Assembly: GCA_905331475.1 (NCBI GenBank)
Contig: CAJNYU010002723.1
Span: 149,281 to 213,280, forward strand
Direction of reading: 5' to 3'
Origin: Rotaria socialis
Taxonomy: Eukaryota > Rotifera > Eurotatoria > Philodinida > Philodinidae
DNA: 64,000 nt
Positions 1 through 11,387 of this stretch are shown one piece after another; position 1 is the first letter of the stretch, and each line of letters begins with the position of its first letter. Under the pieces are notes generated by a model. The model saw nothing but the letters and a program-made list of their open reading frames with translations. It was not told the DNA's origin and searched no databases. Position numbers and translations under genes: made by a program.

Positions 1-181
1 AAACCTACAAAATCTTCATGAAGAAGTTACTCCATCTATACATATGGCAAATATCGAAAAAGAAGAGAAGAAAAATGATTAAGATTAGTTCGTGTACGAG
101 GAAACTCTATTCGAATAAGATACATCATCATTATTGAACATAATTTCATAGAGACCAATTACATAATTCGGTTTGCATATA

Positions 182-1770
182 CAGTGCTGTGAAAAATTAT
201 AGAATCACACTTGCTTAATTTCAGTTGTTAGTTAATTGTCAACCAACTTAGGTTGCTTAGTAAACCAAATCCATTGTTTGTGTTACACATTCGGGTATGC
301 TCTATTCAATTATCACATCAAATCTCCTGAATACTATCATTGGGTTTGAGAAGACTCGAGCTTATCGAAGTGAACCAGTTTTTACTTGTGAAAAATTATA
401 GAATCAGTGTCAAAACGAATTCGATTATGATTGAAAGTGATATGTATCAATAGAGAGAGTCATTCAGAAAGCTTCAATCATGAAAAATTTGAAAACAAAC
501 ATATACTCGAAATGAAAATGATGAGGTATTAATCAAGCAAAAATAGCTGAAAAACACAACATACGCTCAGCAATCCGGCTAGACTTTTTGAATATATATT
601 ATATCGTTCTTTTTATCGATGAATCCAGAGAGAGAACACATTTTGCAACAAAATGAGATACTCTGGAACTCTCTACATATCTACGTTACAGCAATAGACA
701 TGTTGTCAAAAATAGCACATGAAATACCTTTTTCAAGTCTCCATCAACTTTGTGAATTCTTATACTCAGGTTAATTGCGGGAAATAGTAACTAGCTGAAA
801 ATCACAGCTTATCATTTACTTTGATAGAGACTTAGGAAAAATACTCAATATTATTGAAATTCAAGAGGCACGTGGTAATTTTCTAGTAATTAAGACTTGA
901 TTAGAATCTCTTCGATCCCCTTGAATTTTTGACACCATACCTATTGCTGTAACGTAGATATGTAGAGAGTTCCAGAGTATCTCATTTTGTTGCAAAATGT
1001 GTTCTCTCTCTGGATTCATCGATAAAAAGAACGATATAATATATATTCAAAACGTCTAGCCGGATTGCTGAGCGTATGTTGTGTTTTTCAGCTATTTTTG
1101 CTTGATTAATACCTCATCATTTTCATTTCGAGTGTATGCTTGTTTTCAAATTTTTCATGATTGAAGCTTTCTGAATGCCTCTCTCTATTGATACATATCA
1201 CTTTCANGATGGAGACTTGAAAAAGGTATTTCATGTGCTATTTTTGACAACATGTCTATTGCTGTAACGTAGATATGTAGAGAGTTCCAGAGTATCTCAT
1301 TTTGTTGCAAAATGTGTTCTCTCTCTGGATTCATCGATAAAAAGAACGATATAATATATATTCAAAAAGTCTAGCCGGATTGCTGAGCGTATGTTGTGTT
1401 TTTCAGCTATTTTTGCTTGATTAATACCTCATCATTTTCATTTCGAGTATATGTTTGTTTTCAAATTTTTCATGATTGAAGCTTTCTGAATGACTCTCTC
1501 TATTGATACATATCACTTTCAATCATAATCGAATTCGTTTTGACACTGATTCTATAATTTTTCACAAGTAAAAACTGGTTCACTTTGATAAGCTCGAGTC
1601 TTCTCTAACTCAATGATAGTATTCAGGAGACTGATGTGATAATTGAATAGAGCATACCCGAATGTGTAACAGGAACAATGGATTTGGTTTACTAAGCAAC
1701 CTAAGTTGGTTGACAATTAACTAACAACTGAAATTAAGCAAGTGTGATTCTATAATTTTTCACGGCACTG
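182..1770. mobile_element. Non-autonomous Tc1/mariner-like element with IR/DR ends
   Basis: Long inverted-repeat element bounded by TA on both sides (180-181 and 1771-1772). The left end starts CAGTGCTGTGAAAAATTATA and the right end is its reverse complement with one change. The same core, GTGAAAAATTATAGAATCA, recurs inward at about 388 on the left and about 1546 on the right, roughly 200 bp from each tip. Each arm therefore carries an outer and an inner direct repeat, the IR/DR arrangement known from Sleeping Beauty-type Tc1 transposons. The arms match for over 500 bp. No transposase frame is present. About 260 bp of the right arm is present twice (about 945-1206 and 1250-1505), with an N at 1207 between the copies, so the interior may be an assembly artefact. 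Confidence 0.85.
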
Positions 1771-1932
1771 TATATGCAAATACTCGAACGTCGTACTCTT
1801 GCGTCTGAGTGTTATTTTTACACATGATTGTATTCATATTTCAACAGTTTTGTAACAATAAAATTGATGTTTATTTCTCGAGGATGATTGCGTATCAAGA
1901 GTGCAGACTTGTGCGAGTGATTTTCGGATATA

Positions 1933-2868
1933 CAGTATAACCTCTCTATAGTCGACATTCAAGGGACTATGAAAAAGTGTCCACTTTACGGAGGTGTCCA
2001 CTTTCGAGAGGTTTATCAATTTGTCGCTGATTAGCTACTATTAATGCTCAGAATCCTCGTTAAAATGACTTGCTTGATAGCATGCGACACATGACACGTT
2101 TTTAGAATATTTCATTTCATATTTTATTCCAAAACAAATTTATACATTAATTTATATAGAACGAATTTTCAAAAAATAAACTAAATAAATCACTTGATAA
2201 AACATAAACTATTGAAGTAATCCGTAAATAAATCAATTATTAAACTATCTTATTGCAAAATCAATTATTGAGTCGAATTCTTAACGTAAATGATTCAACA
2301 TTTGTTGAAGTTTCATGGATGCTTTTGAAAAAGTCCGTTATACAACTGCTTTTAGATACTTTCCAATCAAGAGAAAGATCAGTCATTTTTAATTCAAGTT
2401 CACTAAGAAATACATGAAGTTCAGGTTGTTCTTTCCACGCAAATAAATATAACCGTCTTAGAATATCGAGCGCTTCGGACAGTTTTGGTGGTATTTCTCA
2501 TCTATCATCATATTGTATCGTTCTATTTCTTCTCTACTCTCCCTTTGTTTCATTGTGACTAATCCACTCTATGTTTGCCTGCTTTCTTGTCCAGTTCGTT
2601 GAATTTTATTCAAATGAAAGTTTTCATGTTATTGCGAGCAATTTCTTTTTGAAATTCAATATGTGCTCATATGTATACTCAACTTCGACTGAGTGTCAAA
2701 ATTATGAGTTTGGACAAGTGTCCACTTTAGAAAGGTTGTTTACAATGGGTAAGACCAGAAGGAGGTGTCCACTGTTCACATTGTAGAGGTTCAACTCCAG
2801 CAAGAATAGCTCGATCGGACCAGCAAGTGTCTACAGTAAAGAGGTGTCCTCATAAGGAGGTTTTACTG
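1933..2868 (-). mobile_element. pogo/Tigger-type DNA transposon remnant
   Basis: Terminal repeats CAGTATAACCTC (left, from 1933) and CAGTAAAACCTCC (right end read inward from 2868) are flanked by TA on both sides, the Tc1/mariner-pogo target duplication. Inside, on the minus strand, 2313-2490 translates to a stretch ending SCITDFFKK then HP and a stop (2313-2315). It is preceded by an EALDILRRLYLFAW segment. This resembles the C-terminal tail of Tigger/jerky-like transposases, which often ends in an ITDFF motif. Upstream codons contain in-frame stops, so this is a decayed internal-deletion copy. Superfamily assignment is inference from the ends plus this tail. Confidence 0.65.
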
Positions 2869-3131
2869 TAGTTATGTCTCTTGTAGGGTATAGATATATG
2901 ACCGATACTGATAGTTGAAAACAAAAAGACAAGAGAATGCTGATGAAAGAATCGTATTGTTAATGGATGAGACTTGAACAAAATGTATTTTGAATTACAA
3001 TATATTGAATCTATTCAATCGATGTTTCGCTCATTGTAATTGTATATCACCGAAATTTAACAGAGTAATATAAACATTCCCCGATATAATTCCGATCGAT
3101 TCCGGTGAAAACCGCTTGCCTTTAAGTTACC

Positions 3132-3350
3132 CAGTCAGACAAGCGTTGAAGAAAACACTGTTTGTCCGCGTAAAAGTGCACACTTTAACGTTTCATGAAA
3201 TTTGAGTTGTTTTTTCGGAAGATAAAAGATGCTTACGAATGACGACATCGAGAAAATCATTTGATTCGAAGCAAAAAAGCGTGTTTTAACGCAACGAAAT
3301 GTGCGCTTTTTTCCAGTAAAAACATCTTTTCTTCAACGCTCGTCTGACTG
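3132..3350. repeat. Short palindromic element (MITE-like)
   Basis: The first 24 bases (3132-3155, starting CAGTCAGACAAGCGTTG) match the reverse complement of 3327-3350 at 23 of 24 positions. Interior segments rich in AAAAGTGCACA and TGTGCGCTTTT are also roughly complementary, so the 219-bp block can fold as a hairpin. No coding frame and no clear target-site duplication. Likely a small non-autonomous DNA transposon of unassigned family. Confidence 0.6.
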
Positions 3351-4140
3351 CGTACGAAGTTTTTCAGTAAACAGTGTAAATAACTCAACTGATTTTTCAT
3401 TTCTATAGCTACATCTCAGTATTAGTTAATGAAAGAAAATAACCTTCGTTACTTAATTATATTTGTCAATTCGATTATTTTAAAATTCAATTTTATATAT
3501 TTCCACAAATCAATATTAAATCAAAAAGAGCACACCTCGGTTTCAGCAAAGTTACAGAAAAGAATTTGTTTGACTTCTAATAGAATAATGAGCAACAGTC
3601 TATTAGTCAGTAAAACTATGCTAGATGAATATTACGTTTGTAGATTAGATAAATTTCGATGGCAACACCTTACGACTGAATGATAATAGAATATTGTTTC
3701 ATAATCGGAAATTTGAGACACATTCATACGTGAAGCAAATGTCAGCAGTCGGAAAGTCTTGATTAAAATATACTAACTCTAAAAATGTAATTTATCGACC
3801 GATAACATCAAAATAACGGTTTCCTATAATTACTTAGATATATCATTGCAATAAAAATCACGCAACGATTCCTATAAACAAATATTTGAATTAAAACAAA
3901 ATAGATACTCCCATTTTGATTGATTCTTCAAATAAATGAATCGGAATGTCTATATTTGATGGCGTTATTTCAAAACACAAACCGATGTTTTTATACTATA
4001 ATTTAATTTAGAAAAAGAAAATCATGGAAGGTAATTATCATATTGCAGTGGACAGTTAAAAAAATGAACTAAAATAATCATTGTGACAAAAGAACGTCGT
4101 TGTTGTTCATAGTCTAAATGAAAAATAACTCATAAAAAAA
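3351..4140. other. Intergenic, nothing recognised
   Basis: AT-rich sequence between the palindromic element and the 3' end of the COMMD8-like gene. The one open frame (3429-3683, +) is low in coding character and has no recognisable motif. Confidence 0.5.
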
Positions 4141-4883
4141 TTATACTAAATAAAAAAACAATGTTTTTCGTTTTATTACTTGATCGATTTTCACCATTTC
4201 ATCAATTAATTTGTTTAACTCTTGTTCATCAAGTTCAAGTAAAATATCTTTTGAATTCTTTTCGTTTGTTAATTCTAATTCCAGATTAACAAGCGGTAGA
4301 CGACATTTAAATAAATGTTCATCGTGAAGAGCAATCTAAAGTCGAAGATAAGATAGAAACTTACGTTCTAATTCATTCTTACTCGAATATTCCAATCAAA
4401 ATTTTTCAAACGATATTCTTCCATGTATTGACTAGCCTGATGAACATGGTATCGTTCGATATCATGTCGATAGTCGTTTACAAAGTTTAAATAAATCTTT
4501 TGCAAATGTTCAGGTAAATCATTTGTGTTTATCTAGTGAGTAGAAATTAACATCTGAAAACAATCTTTAAGTATATTTAATATACTTTGTCTGATGATGG
4601 ATTTGTACTTCGAAGAAGTTGTTCAAGTTGCAAACGAATTTGTGAATCTGCATTAATTGTTGTTTTGAATGATGAATGACGATGAAAATATTCATCAAGA
4701 ATATTTCGTAGTAGCTAAGCAGAATAATAATAATCTCTTGATGCTGTGAGATTTAATAAAAATAAAAATAAAAATTACTTGAATAAAATTATCTTCTGAA
4801 ACTGACGACAATTCTTTTATTGCATCCATCGTAGATGAAAAATGTGTAAAAGATTTTTGAGAATAGGTTTGATGAGAATACAT
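4141..4883 (-). CDS. COMMD8: COMM domain-containing protein, COMMD8-like
   Basis: Four exons, all with phase-0 junctions: 4779-4883, 4586-4714, 4383-4532, 4141-4335, giving 192 residues against about 183 in human COMMD8. COMMD proteins form the heteromeric Commander/CCC complex, which works in endosomal cargo recycling and cullin regulation. The C-terminal COMM domain is clear: FDWNIRIALHDEHLF (about residues 123-137), then LPLVNLELELTN and LDEQELNKLIDEMVKIDQV. These follow the family pattern of a tryptophan strand, a Leu/Pro strand and a final helix. The N-terminal half is a helical, poorly conserved region. The ATG at 4883 gives the expected length, although a start at the inner Met (4829) is possible. 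Assignment to COMMD8 rather than another COMMD rests on the FDW..ALSSDK-like stretch and overall length. Confidence 0.8.
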
Positions 4884-5832
4884 AAGATATTTAGTGGAAC
4901 ATAGATGTCAGGTTGTTTATTTTTTTGAATAAGATTGGTTAAAATAACGAGTCAGTAAAAAGGATTCATCTAAGCGATTCGTTCGCTTGATTATGTACAT
5001 GCTGTTACTTCGAATATGATTTATATCAATATTTTATTAGATGGTAAAACAACAAATTATTTTTTTCAATAGTCTGATACATTCTTTTTTTCTCCACTGT
5101 AGTTTCTATGCAAAATTTTATAAAGCAGTGTAGATTACAAATTGAATAGCTTTAACGGGTTTCTTAGACGACAGTACAGTCATATACAACGTGTCATTAG
5201 TCATTTACTGCCATTGGGTACTATCCATAGAATATACCCAGAAACAGGAAAAGAACAGATGTGTCTGGTTGCCCCAAGAGGTATTAAGAGTTTTTAAAAT
5301 CATTCATCTATATTAGTAGTTTAGTACGAAAAAACACCAGTATATCAGAAAAAAGAGAGCTTATCCCTATAATATGTGTAGAATTTGTAGTTTCAGAAGA
5401 AGATACACCATCGATAACCGAGCAAAGACGGGATAGAGAATAATTAATATTCAATCGCGAGCTCAGTATTTGCCATGATATCATTTTTGTATTTCGAATG
5501 ATTATTTTTGGTAGACACTTCAAACACGTTCGGATGAGAAATTTATTTTTGCTAATAAAACGAATTGGATTGTGAACTTAGAATAACACTCGATAAAGTG
5601 ATGATGAAATATTAAAAAAAATAAAACTGTGATATTTTATCGTGCAGTTTCATGATAGGGCACTAAATACAGGTAGCATTCTATTATAAACGTCTTTGAT
5701 TTATCGTGTTTAGTAATGTTAAACAACATATTTCGTAAAATAAAAGACAATATGATTATGTCGTGAAAAATCAATAAAATAAAAGTATAGACTTTTTTTA
5801 GATTTGTCTAGTCTATATTAACAAAAAATACA
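4884..5832. other. Intergenic between divergent genes
   Basis: Spacer between the 5' ends of the COMMD8-like gene (-) and GPR107 (+), so it presumably holds both promoters. AT-rich. An open stretch at about 5125-5297 (+) reads like coding sequence, but has no start, no recognisable family and no partner exon. Confidence 0.4.
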
Positions 5833-8800
5833 ATGTTCTCCTGTCTATGTGTGTTTGTTTTCTTGTTCCCGTTTGCCAATAGTCGTATACATAATCTTAA
5901 GATTATTGTAAGTTATCTTTTTCTCAATTCTCTTTCTATTGTTCATTATAAATACATATGAAATAAAAGGATGACAATCGTCAACAAATTTTATTAAGTA
6001 CATTTGGATTTCTTCGCGGTGGTACAATGAATTTCAATGTTACAGATTTTACGTATGATAAAGCAGGTGTCGGTAAAGAGAGTATGGTAAGTTTGAAAAA
6101 AAGAATATTATTTTGACTTTTTTCTTCTTCTATAGTTTGGATTTAGCATTGCTAAAGCAAAGACTAGTGGTATCGCTGAATATTTGGTAAATAGAAAAAT
6201 TTCGATTGATTCTTAATATTTGTTTGTATGAAACTATTATTAGCAAAGTCATTCAAGTCGATCATGTGGGTTTTATCAATCCGAAGAAGCAAATGAAATA
6301 CCACATGCATATTTCAAGATCGATCATAAATCAGAAAAACCAAAGTAAATAATAAAAATTTGCTTTTAAATTTAAGACAAGATTATTTATTATATAGAAT
6401 TACAATTATAAGACATTCAGTCGATTTCGATCTTCTTGACATTGAATATGAAACGCAAACTAATCTAGATCCATCAAATACTAGTGAGTAGAGAATATTG
6501 TTTTATTCATTTACATAATAATAATTGCTATATAGATCAAACATTAAAATCAAATGTTACAACACCATCCGTTAAAAAATTTGAAAAAAATGAAACACTT
6601 ATAAATGAAATTCCAATGCAACGTATTGGAGATGCACTACATCGATTTCGATTTCAAGTAAAGATTTCAGTTTTTTTTATTGATTTTCTTAGTACATTTC
6701 GTTCTTTAGTTTCAAGTAATTGTCAAACGTAAATCTGAAGAAGGCCTATATAACTTATATTTTCATAATTGTTTCAATACAAATGATAGTCACTTAAATC
6801 AAAGGCCATTAAATATTAATTTAACTGTAAGTTGAATTAGTTGTTTGCCTTATTGTGCAAATCATTTTTGAATATTCTAGGCAATATTAATACAACGAAA
6901 TCTTGATAATTATTTATCAGCTGGAGAAATGCCATTGCCTGTACTTTATTTTACTTGGGCTGTTATTTATTTTCTTTCGGGATTTTATTGGATATTTGTT
7001 TTGAAAACATCAAAGTAAGAAATGCTCGATCATCGACAAAGAATTGGCTTATTACTGTTTTTTTTTTATTGAGAATTATTTCTTCAGAGTTCGATAATAT
7101 TATTTCACTGGTTATCACTGTCTTGTGATTTTGCATAAGATAGATAATGAGATCCGAGAACATTTTAGATTCCGCTTATGCAAATAGTCAAAATATGTTA
7201 TTTGATTATTGTCATTATGAATAATATTTGTTTTTAATTGTAGACATCCGGTGTACAAAATTCATTATTTAATGTTATTTCTCGTTTTAACTAAAGCTTT
7301 GTCACTCATATTTCATGGTGTATGTTATTATCGTTGATAGAAACTAGTAATATATGATTTTTGATTTAGGTTAATCATCATTATATAGCAAGTAAAGGTC
7401 GACACGAAGAAGCATGGGCTATACTCTTCTACATAACTCATGTGTAAGTATGATGTAAGCAATTGAAAAACGAAAGAGAATTGATAGAACGAGCTTGTCT
7501 ACTTAAATATAGCTAAAAACGAAAGGTATATCTCTTTCTCGTCTAGACGCGTACTTTTTAGCAAAAGAAAAGAAAACGAAAAGATGACATATCTCTGAAA
7601 AAATGGCACTCTAATGATAAAATTATTGATGATTCTAGAACACACGATTAAAAGCAAAAAAAATGAAAATCGTTCTTTTAAGTTTTCTGGGAAAAGTTCA
7701 TTTTTCAAATAAATGCTCACAAATATTGTCAAAAGATTAATTATTAATTAAAAAATATTTTTTTACAAAGACTGACATTTTTGTTAGGAAAGAAGAGCTT
7801 GATATTTTGTTTGAAATTATATCTAGATGTGAGACTATTTTAAATGTTAAGATTTGTTTTTCTGTTTTCATTCATGCATTTATTCATATTAAGACTGAAA
7901 TGATAAAGTAATAGATCATCAAAAAAATCCAAAGAATAGCCTATTACCTTATGTTAGACATATCTGAATGAAATTAAGGCGAATAATGAAATAGTTCGAC
8001 ATGATCAGTATATTGACTCCAGATAATTGAAAAAGAAATCTAGTTGCTATAATCAAAAAGAACTAAGTTTTTGGTTATTCTAAATATCTTTTTTTATTAT
8101 TTCTCTTTAGTTTACGTGGCCTTCTTTTAATTGTTGCAATATTACTTGTTGGTACTGGATTTACATTTATTAAGCATGTTTTATCAGAGCGTGAAAGAAA
8201 ATTATTTATTATTGCTATACCACTTCAAGTATATTATAGATTATTGAAATTTTTTCGAATATGTTTTGTTTATCTATTTTTTTAAAGATACTGGCTATTG
8301 TCGCTCAAATATTTTTAGAAGAAAAGGAAGAAAGTGATGTTGTTTATGCTACATGGAGACAAATATGTTTTATTGTTGATCTTTTATGTTGTGGCGCAAT
8401 TATATTTCCCATTGTTTGGTAAACTAACAAAGCAATCTGAAGAAATAAACAAGTATTTATTTATTTTTCTAGGTCCATCCGACATTTAGAACAATCAGCT
8501 AGAACCGATGGAAAAGCTTTAAGCAGTTTAAGTAAATTGAAGATCTTTCGACAATTTTATGTTATGGTTAGTTTTATTGATATTTTAATCATGAAAAAGA
8601 ATTTGTTTTTGTTTATAATTTCAGATTGTATTCTACATCTATTTAACTCGGATTGTTGTTTACATAGTCAAATTAACAGTCCCGTTTCGTTTTGAATGGC
8701 TTGAAGTTATTTTTTTTGAATTAACAACATTTGTATTTTTTGTATTTACGGCTTATAAATTTCAGCCAGCTATCAATAATCCATATTTAGCGTTGGCACA

Positions 8801-9002
8801 AGATTCTGATGATGAAATCGATGCTGAAATGGATATACCATTAACACAAAATCCAGTTTTTGAACAAGTTACAAAAGTTAATCAAAAACCTAAAAGAACG
8901 TTAACAAAATTATCACCCACAGATCCGCATGATTTAATAACACCTGATGAAGATGATGAAGATGGTTATCATCATATTCGTTTGAGTACTTCACATGTCT
9001 GA
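5833..9002 (+). CDS. GPR107: GPR107/GPR108-family seven-helix Golgi membrane protein
   Basis: Fourteen exons: 5833-5907, 5970-6086, 6136-6186, 6244-6344, 6398-6483, 6536-6657, 6710-6826, 6881-7014, 7244-7319, 7370-7443, 8111-8228, 8288-8418, 8473-8566, 8625-9002. All phases close, giving 557 residues (human GPR107 is about 600). Exon 1 is a signal peptide (MFSCLCVFVFLFPFANS) followed by RIHNLKI. The lumenal domain has STFGFLRGG and FGFSIAKAKTSG, and ends LYNLYFHNCF. The seven-helix block starts at SAGEMPLPVLYF and has the family-typical [39 protein letters not shown] and YKFQPAINNPYL. The tail is acidic. The family is Golgi/trans-Golgi and implicated in membrane trafficking and toxin receptor transport. 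Intron 10 is long (7444-8110) and holds nothing recognisable. A poly(A) signal lies at 9088-9093. Confidence 0.93.
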
Positions 9003-9900
9003 GCTTCTTATTTCGTTTTCTTCGTTGTCTTATATACTTTTACAGTTGAGTTGAAGTTTTTTTTTTGCATTTGGTATTTTAAAAATCAATAAAAAAATCA
9101 AATGCTCTAAACTGATCAATAGAAATATTTATTTGTCTGTACGCTATTGATTCCAAGGTTTTAACTTCTTCAATGAATCTATAAAAAATTGGATTACAAT
9201 CAGACTATTGTATATGTTATATTAACGATTATTTTGTATTGAATGAAAGAAAATTTTTTTTTTATAAAAAACAGAATTTCTCGGGCAGTGTTTATGAACG
9301 GTCAAAGTCATGGGACAGTTGTACTTTATGTATAAATAGAACTTCTCATAAGAAAGTAGCTAGTGTTGAAACATGATTGTCAAGTAAGTAGTAATCTTCA
9401 TTATACTATTTAGATGGGAAAGTATTTGTTTGTTTATCCACTGTATTTGACAAAATATTTTTTTTTCTACTTTGTATCATAATTGATATGTTAATATTCA
9501 TTCAAATGAAGCTGACTAATTCCGAAAACGGAGATCTATATGGAAAAATTAAAAATTCTAGAAAAATTTTTGAATTTATATTTTAAAAGTACATGAATTT
9601 CTTCAGACACCTTAAATATGTTAAAAAGCTTATTGTTGAGCAGTTGTTAGTCGTAAACTTATTTGAACAAGATATATAAGGTGAAGAATATTTCATGAAA
9701 CTTGATCGAAAAATCGATCATATAATGTTTGTCTAATTCATAATTTGGGGTGAATAAATTTTGGCTATACTTTCATTATTACTCTAATATTGTAACAATA
9801 GAGTTCTCAAACTAGATTTCTCCTCAAATATCAGTTAAATATTTTTCTGTTAATTTATTATTTAAATAAATTTCTATAAGACGACAACAAACTATTAAGT
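9003..9900. other. Intergenic, isolated TATA-like box
   Basis: Contains the GPR107 3' UTR with AATAAA at 9088. A TATAAATA motif near 9331 is followed by a short ATGATTGTCAA at 9373 and a GTAAGT donor-like site, suggesting the first exon of a lost or unrecognised gene. No partner exon is visible downstream. Confidence 0.35.
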
Positions 9901-11049
9901 TTAAAAGTGAAATCTCATCCATCGAGGTGATGCATGTTTAACTTTTTTTTGTTTAAGACAAATTGGATTGGGTACGAATATTGAAGGTGAAATTGGATCA
10001 GTTTTTCCTTGAATATAATTGATTTTTTCACCACTGGGTCGAGTTATGCTCGATGGTAAACATTCACTTGAAGCAAAAGTTTCAAATATAAATTCTCCAT
10101 TTTGCCATTGATTACATCTTTGACTTGGTCCAAACGGTGATTTACAAGTAACATCGGCTGCAACAAAATCTTCACTTTGATTATATTTATTGCCAAAACA
10201 CCAATCATTCCAAAAATCTAATCCATAAAGATCACATGTACCACTATGGTGGTTATAATAGTATTGCATGCCTGATGTAAAATTCATCCACATATCAAAT
10301 AAACCATCAACTGTAGTATTACCACGGCCTCCATTAACCGATGCAGTAACACGCATCTGTCGAGCTTTTTGATCATAATAAATTATACCTTCGGATTGAT
10401 AATCGATAGCTGGTATAATATGAAAGAAAGCGTTTGTATAACTTTCAGGTACACAACAATCATGTGGATCTTCTTGGCGTTGTCTATTTATATTTTCGAT
10501 TAATTGAATTTTATTTTCTTTCTCTTTCTTTAATGTATTCAATAAGCTTTGCGTCAATTTAATGTCGGAACATTGATGGAAAACAGTTCCGTGATCGTCT
10601 TCATCTAAATTATTTGATAAATAACGAACGCGTAAAACACATTCATCGCATGGTTGATTTGGTAAGTCGACTTCTATTGAGAAATTGGTTTGTGTTATTT
10701 GGTTCATTGCATTATAGTCAGAAAACGAATGAAGTACATGAAAATCATTCTCAGATGGATTAAGTCCTACGGCAAATGATATATCAAGTGCACCAGGGAA
10801 ATTTGTATAATAATGATTAAGATTCTGTTGAAATCCAACATTGTATTTGCTACCAGCTACCAATGATGTACGTGGTGATGATGATGTTGAATTTATATTA
10901 CCACATGGTCCTATTTTACGATAACATGGATGAGCTCCTGGAGTTGAAATATCGAAATCGCCACGTTGCATTGGTGACCAAAGGCATAAATGCATATGAA
11001 CACCATGACCAATAAATAATAATGCAATAATTGAGAAAATCAAATGCAT
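9901..11049 (-). CDS. Secreted LPMO-like / ependymin-related fusion protein
   Basis: Single exon, 382 residues from the ATG at 11049. The frame extends 18 bases upstream, but only to a TTG. Residues 1-18 or so are a signal peptide (MHLIFSIIALLFIGHG) and the mature N-terminus would be at or next to HMHLCLW. The first domain (about 20-165) has PCYRKIGPCG, FQQNLNHY, then CDECVLRVRYLSNN and TVFHQCSDIKL. That is the C..C strand plus H.C.DI ending of lytic polysaccharide monooxygenase-like copper proteins, whose N-terminal His forms the copper site. After a basic helical linker, residues about 195-360 match ependymin-related proteins: IIYYDQKARQMRV, GMQYYYNHHSGTCDLYG, CNQWQNGEF, ASSECLPSSITRP and a final proline-rich Cys. 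EPDRs bind hydrophobic ligands in a deep pocket. The EPDR call is firm, the LPMO-like call is inference, and enzymatic activity is unproven. Confidence 0.7.
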   Translation of the reverse strand: MHLIFSIIALLFIGHGVHMHLCLWSPMQRGDFDISTPGAHPCYRKIGPCGNINSTSSSPRTSLVAGSKYNVGFQQNLNHYYTNFPGALDISFAVGLNPSENDFHVLHSFSDYNAMNQITQTNFSIEVDLPNQPCDECVLRVRYLSNNLDEDDHGTVFHQCSDIKLTQSLLNTLKKEKENKIQLIENINRQRQEDPHDCCVPESYTNAFFHIIPAIDYQSEGIIYYDQKARQMRVTASVNGGRGNTTVDGLFDMWMNFTSGMQYYYNHHSGTCDLYGLDFWNDWCFGNKYNQSEDFVAADVTCKSPFGPSQRCNQWQNGEFIFETFASSECLPSSITRPSGEKINYIQGKTDPISPSIFVPNPICLKQKKVKHASPRWMRFHF

Positions 11050-11387
11050 TGCTACTGATATAACCAATTTCTACCAAATAAAACGATAAGATTCTAGTTA
11101 CTTATTTAAAATATTTGAAAATGCTTTATCACTAACTAAATAGGTGCGTCGTCATCGTGATGAAAGCTGGCTTTTTTTTCACATCGTTAGATGACAACTA
11201 TAAATTTAGATACCTACGATAAGAAGGGTGTGGTAAAAAGAAAACAACCTAGTGATGTTTAGAAAATAGATGAATAAATTTATTAAGAAACATTAACACA
11301 TGTTAACAAATAAATGAATGATGTGATATATTGTTCTTTTTGTTTTTTCACCAATATATTTTTTACAACAGAAAATAGAAAATGTCT
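11050..11387. other. Short intergenic spacer
   Basis: Separates two same-strand genes. It holds the promoter of the LPMO-EPDR gene and the 3' end of the PAICS-like gene. Nothing else seen. Confidence 0.4.

Noticed and set aside
2..160. Open stretch ending HEEVTPSIHMANIEKEEKKND and a nearby VRGNSIR segment, vaguely like an Sm/LSM protein tail
   Set aside because: Needs frame changes to join the parts, runs off the window edge, and has no splice support.
5125..5297. Plus-strand coding-like stretch (LLPLGTIHRIYPETGKEQMC)
   Set aside because: No ATG, stop just upstream, no partner exons and no family recognised.
9325..9395. TATA box plus short ATG exon and GTAAGT donor
   Set aside because: No downstream exon found before the converging gene.
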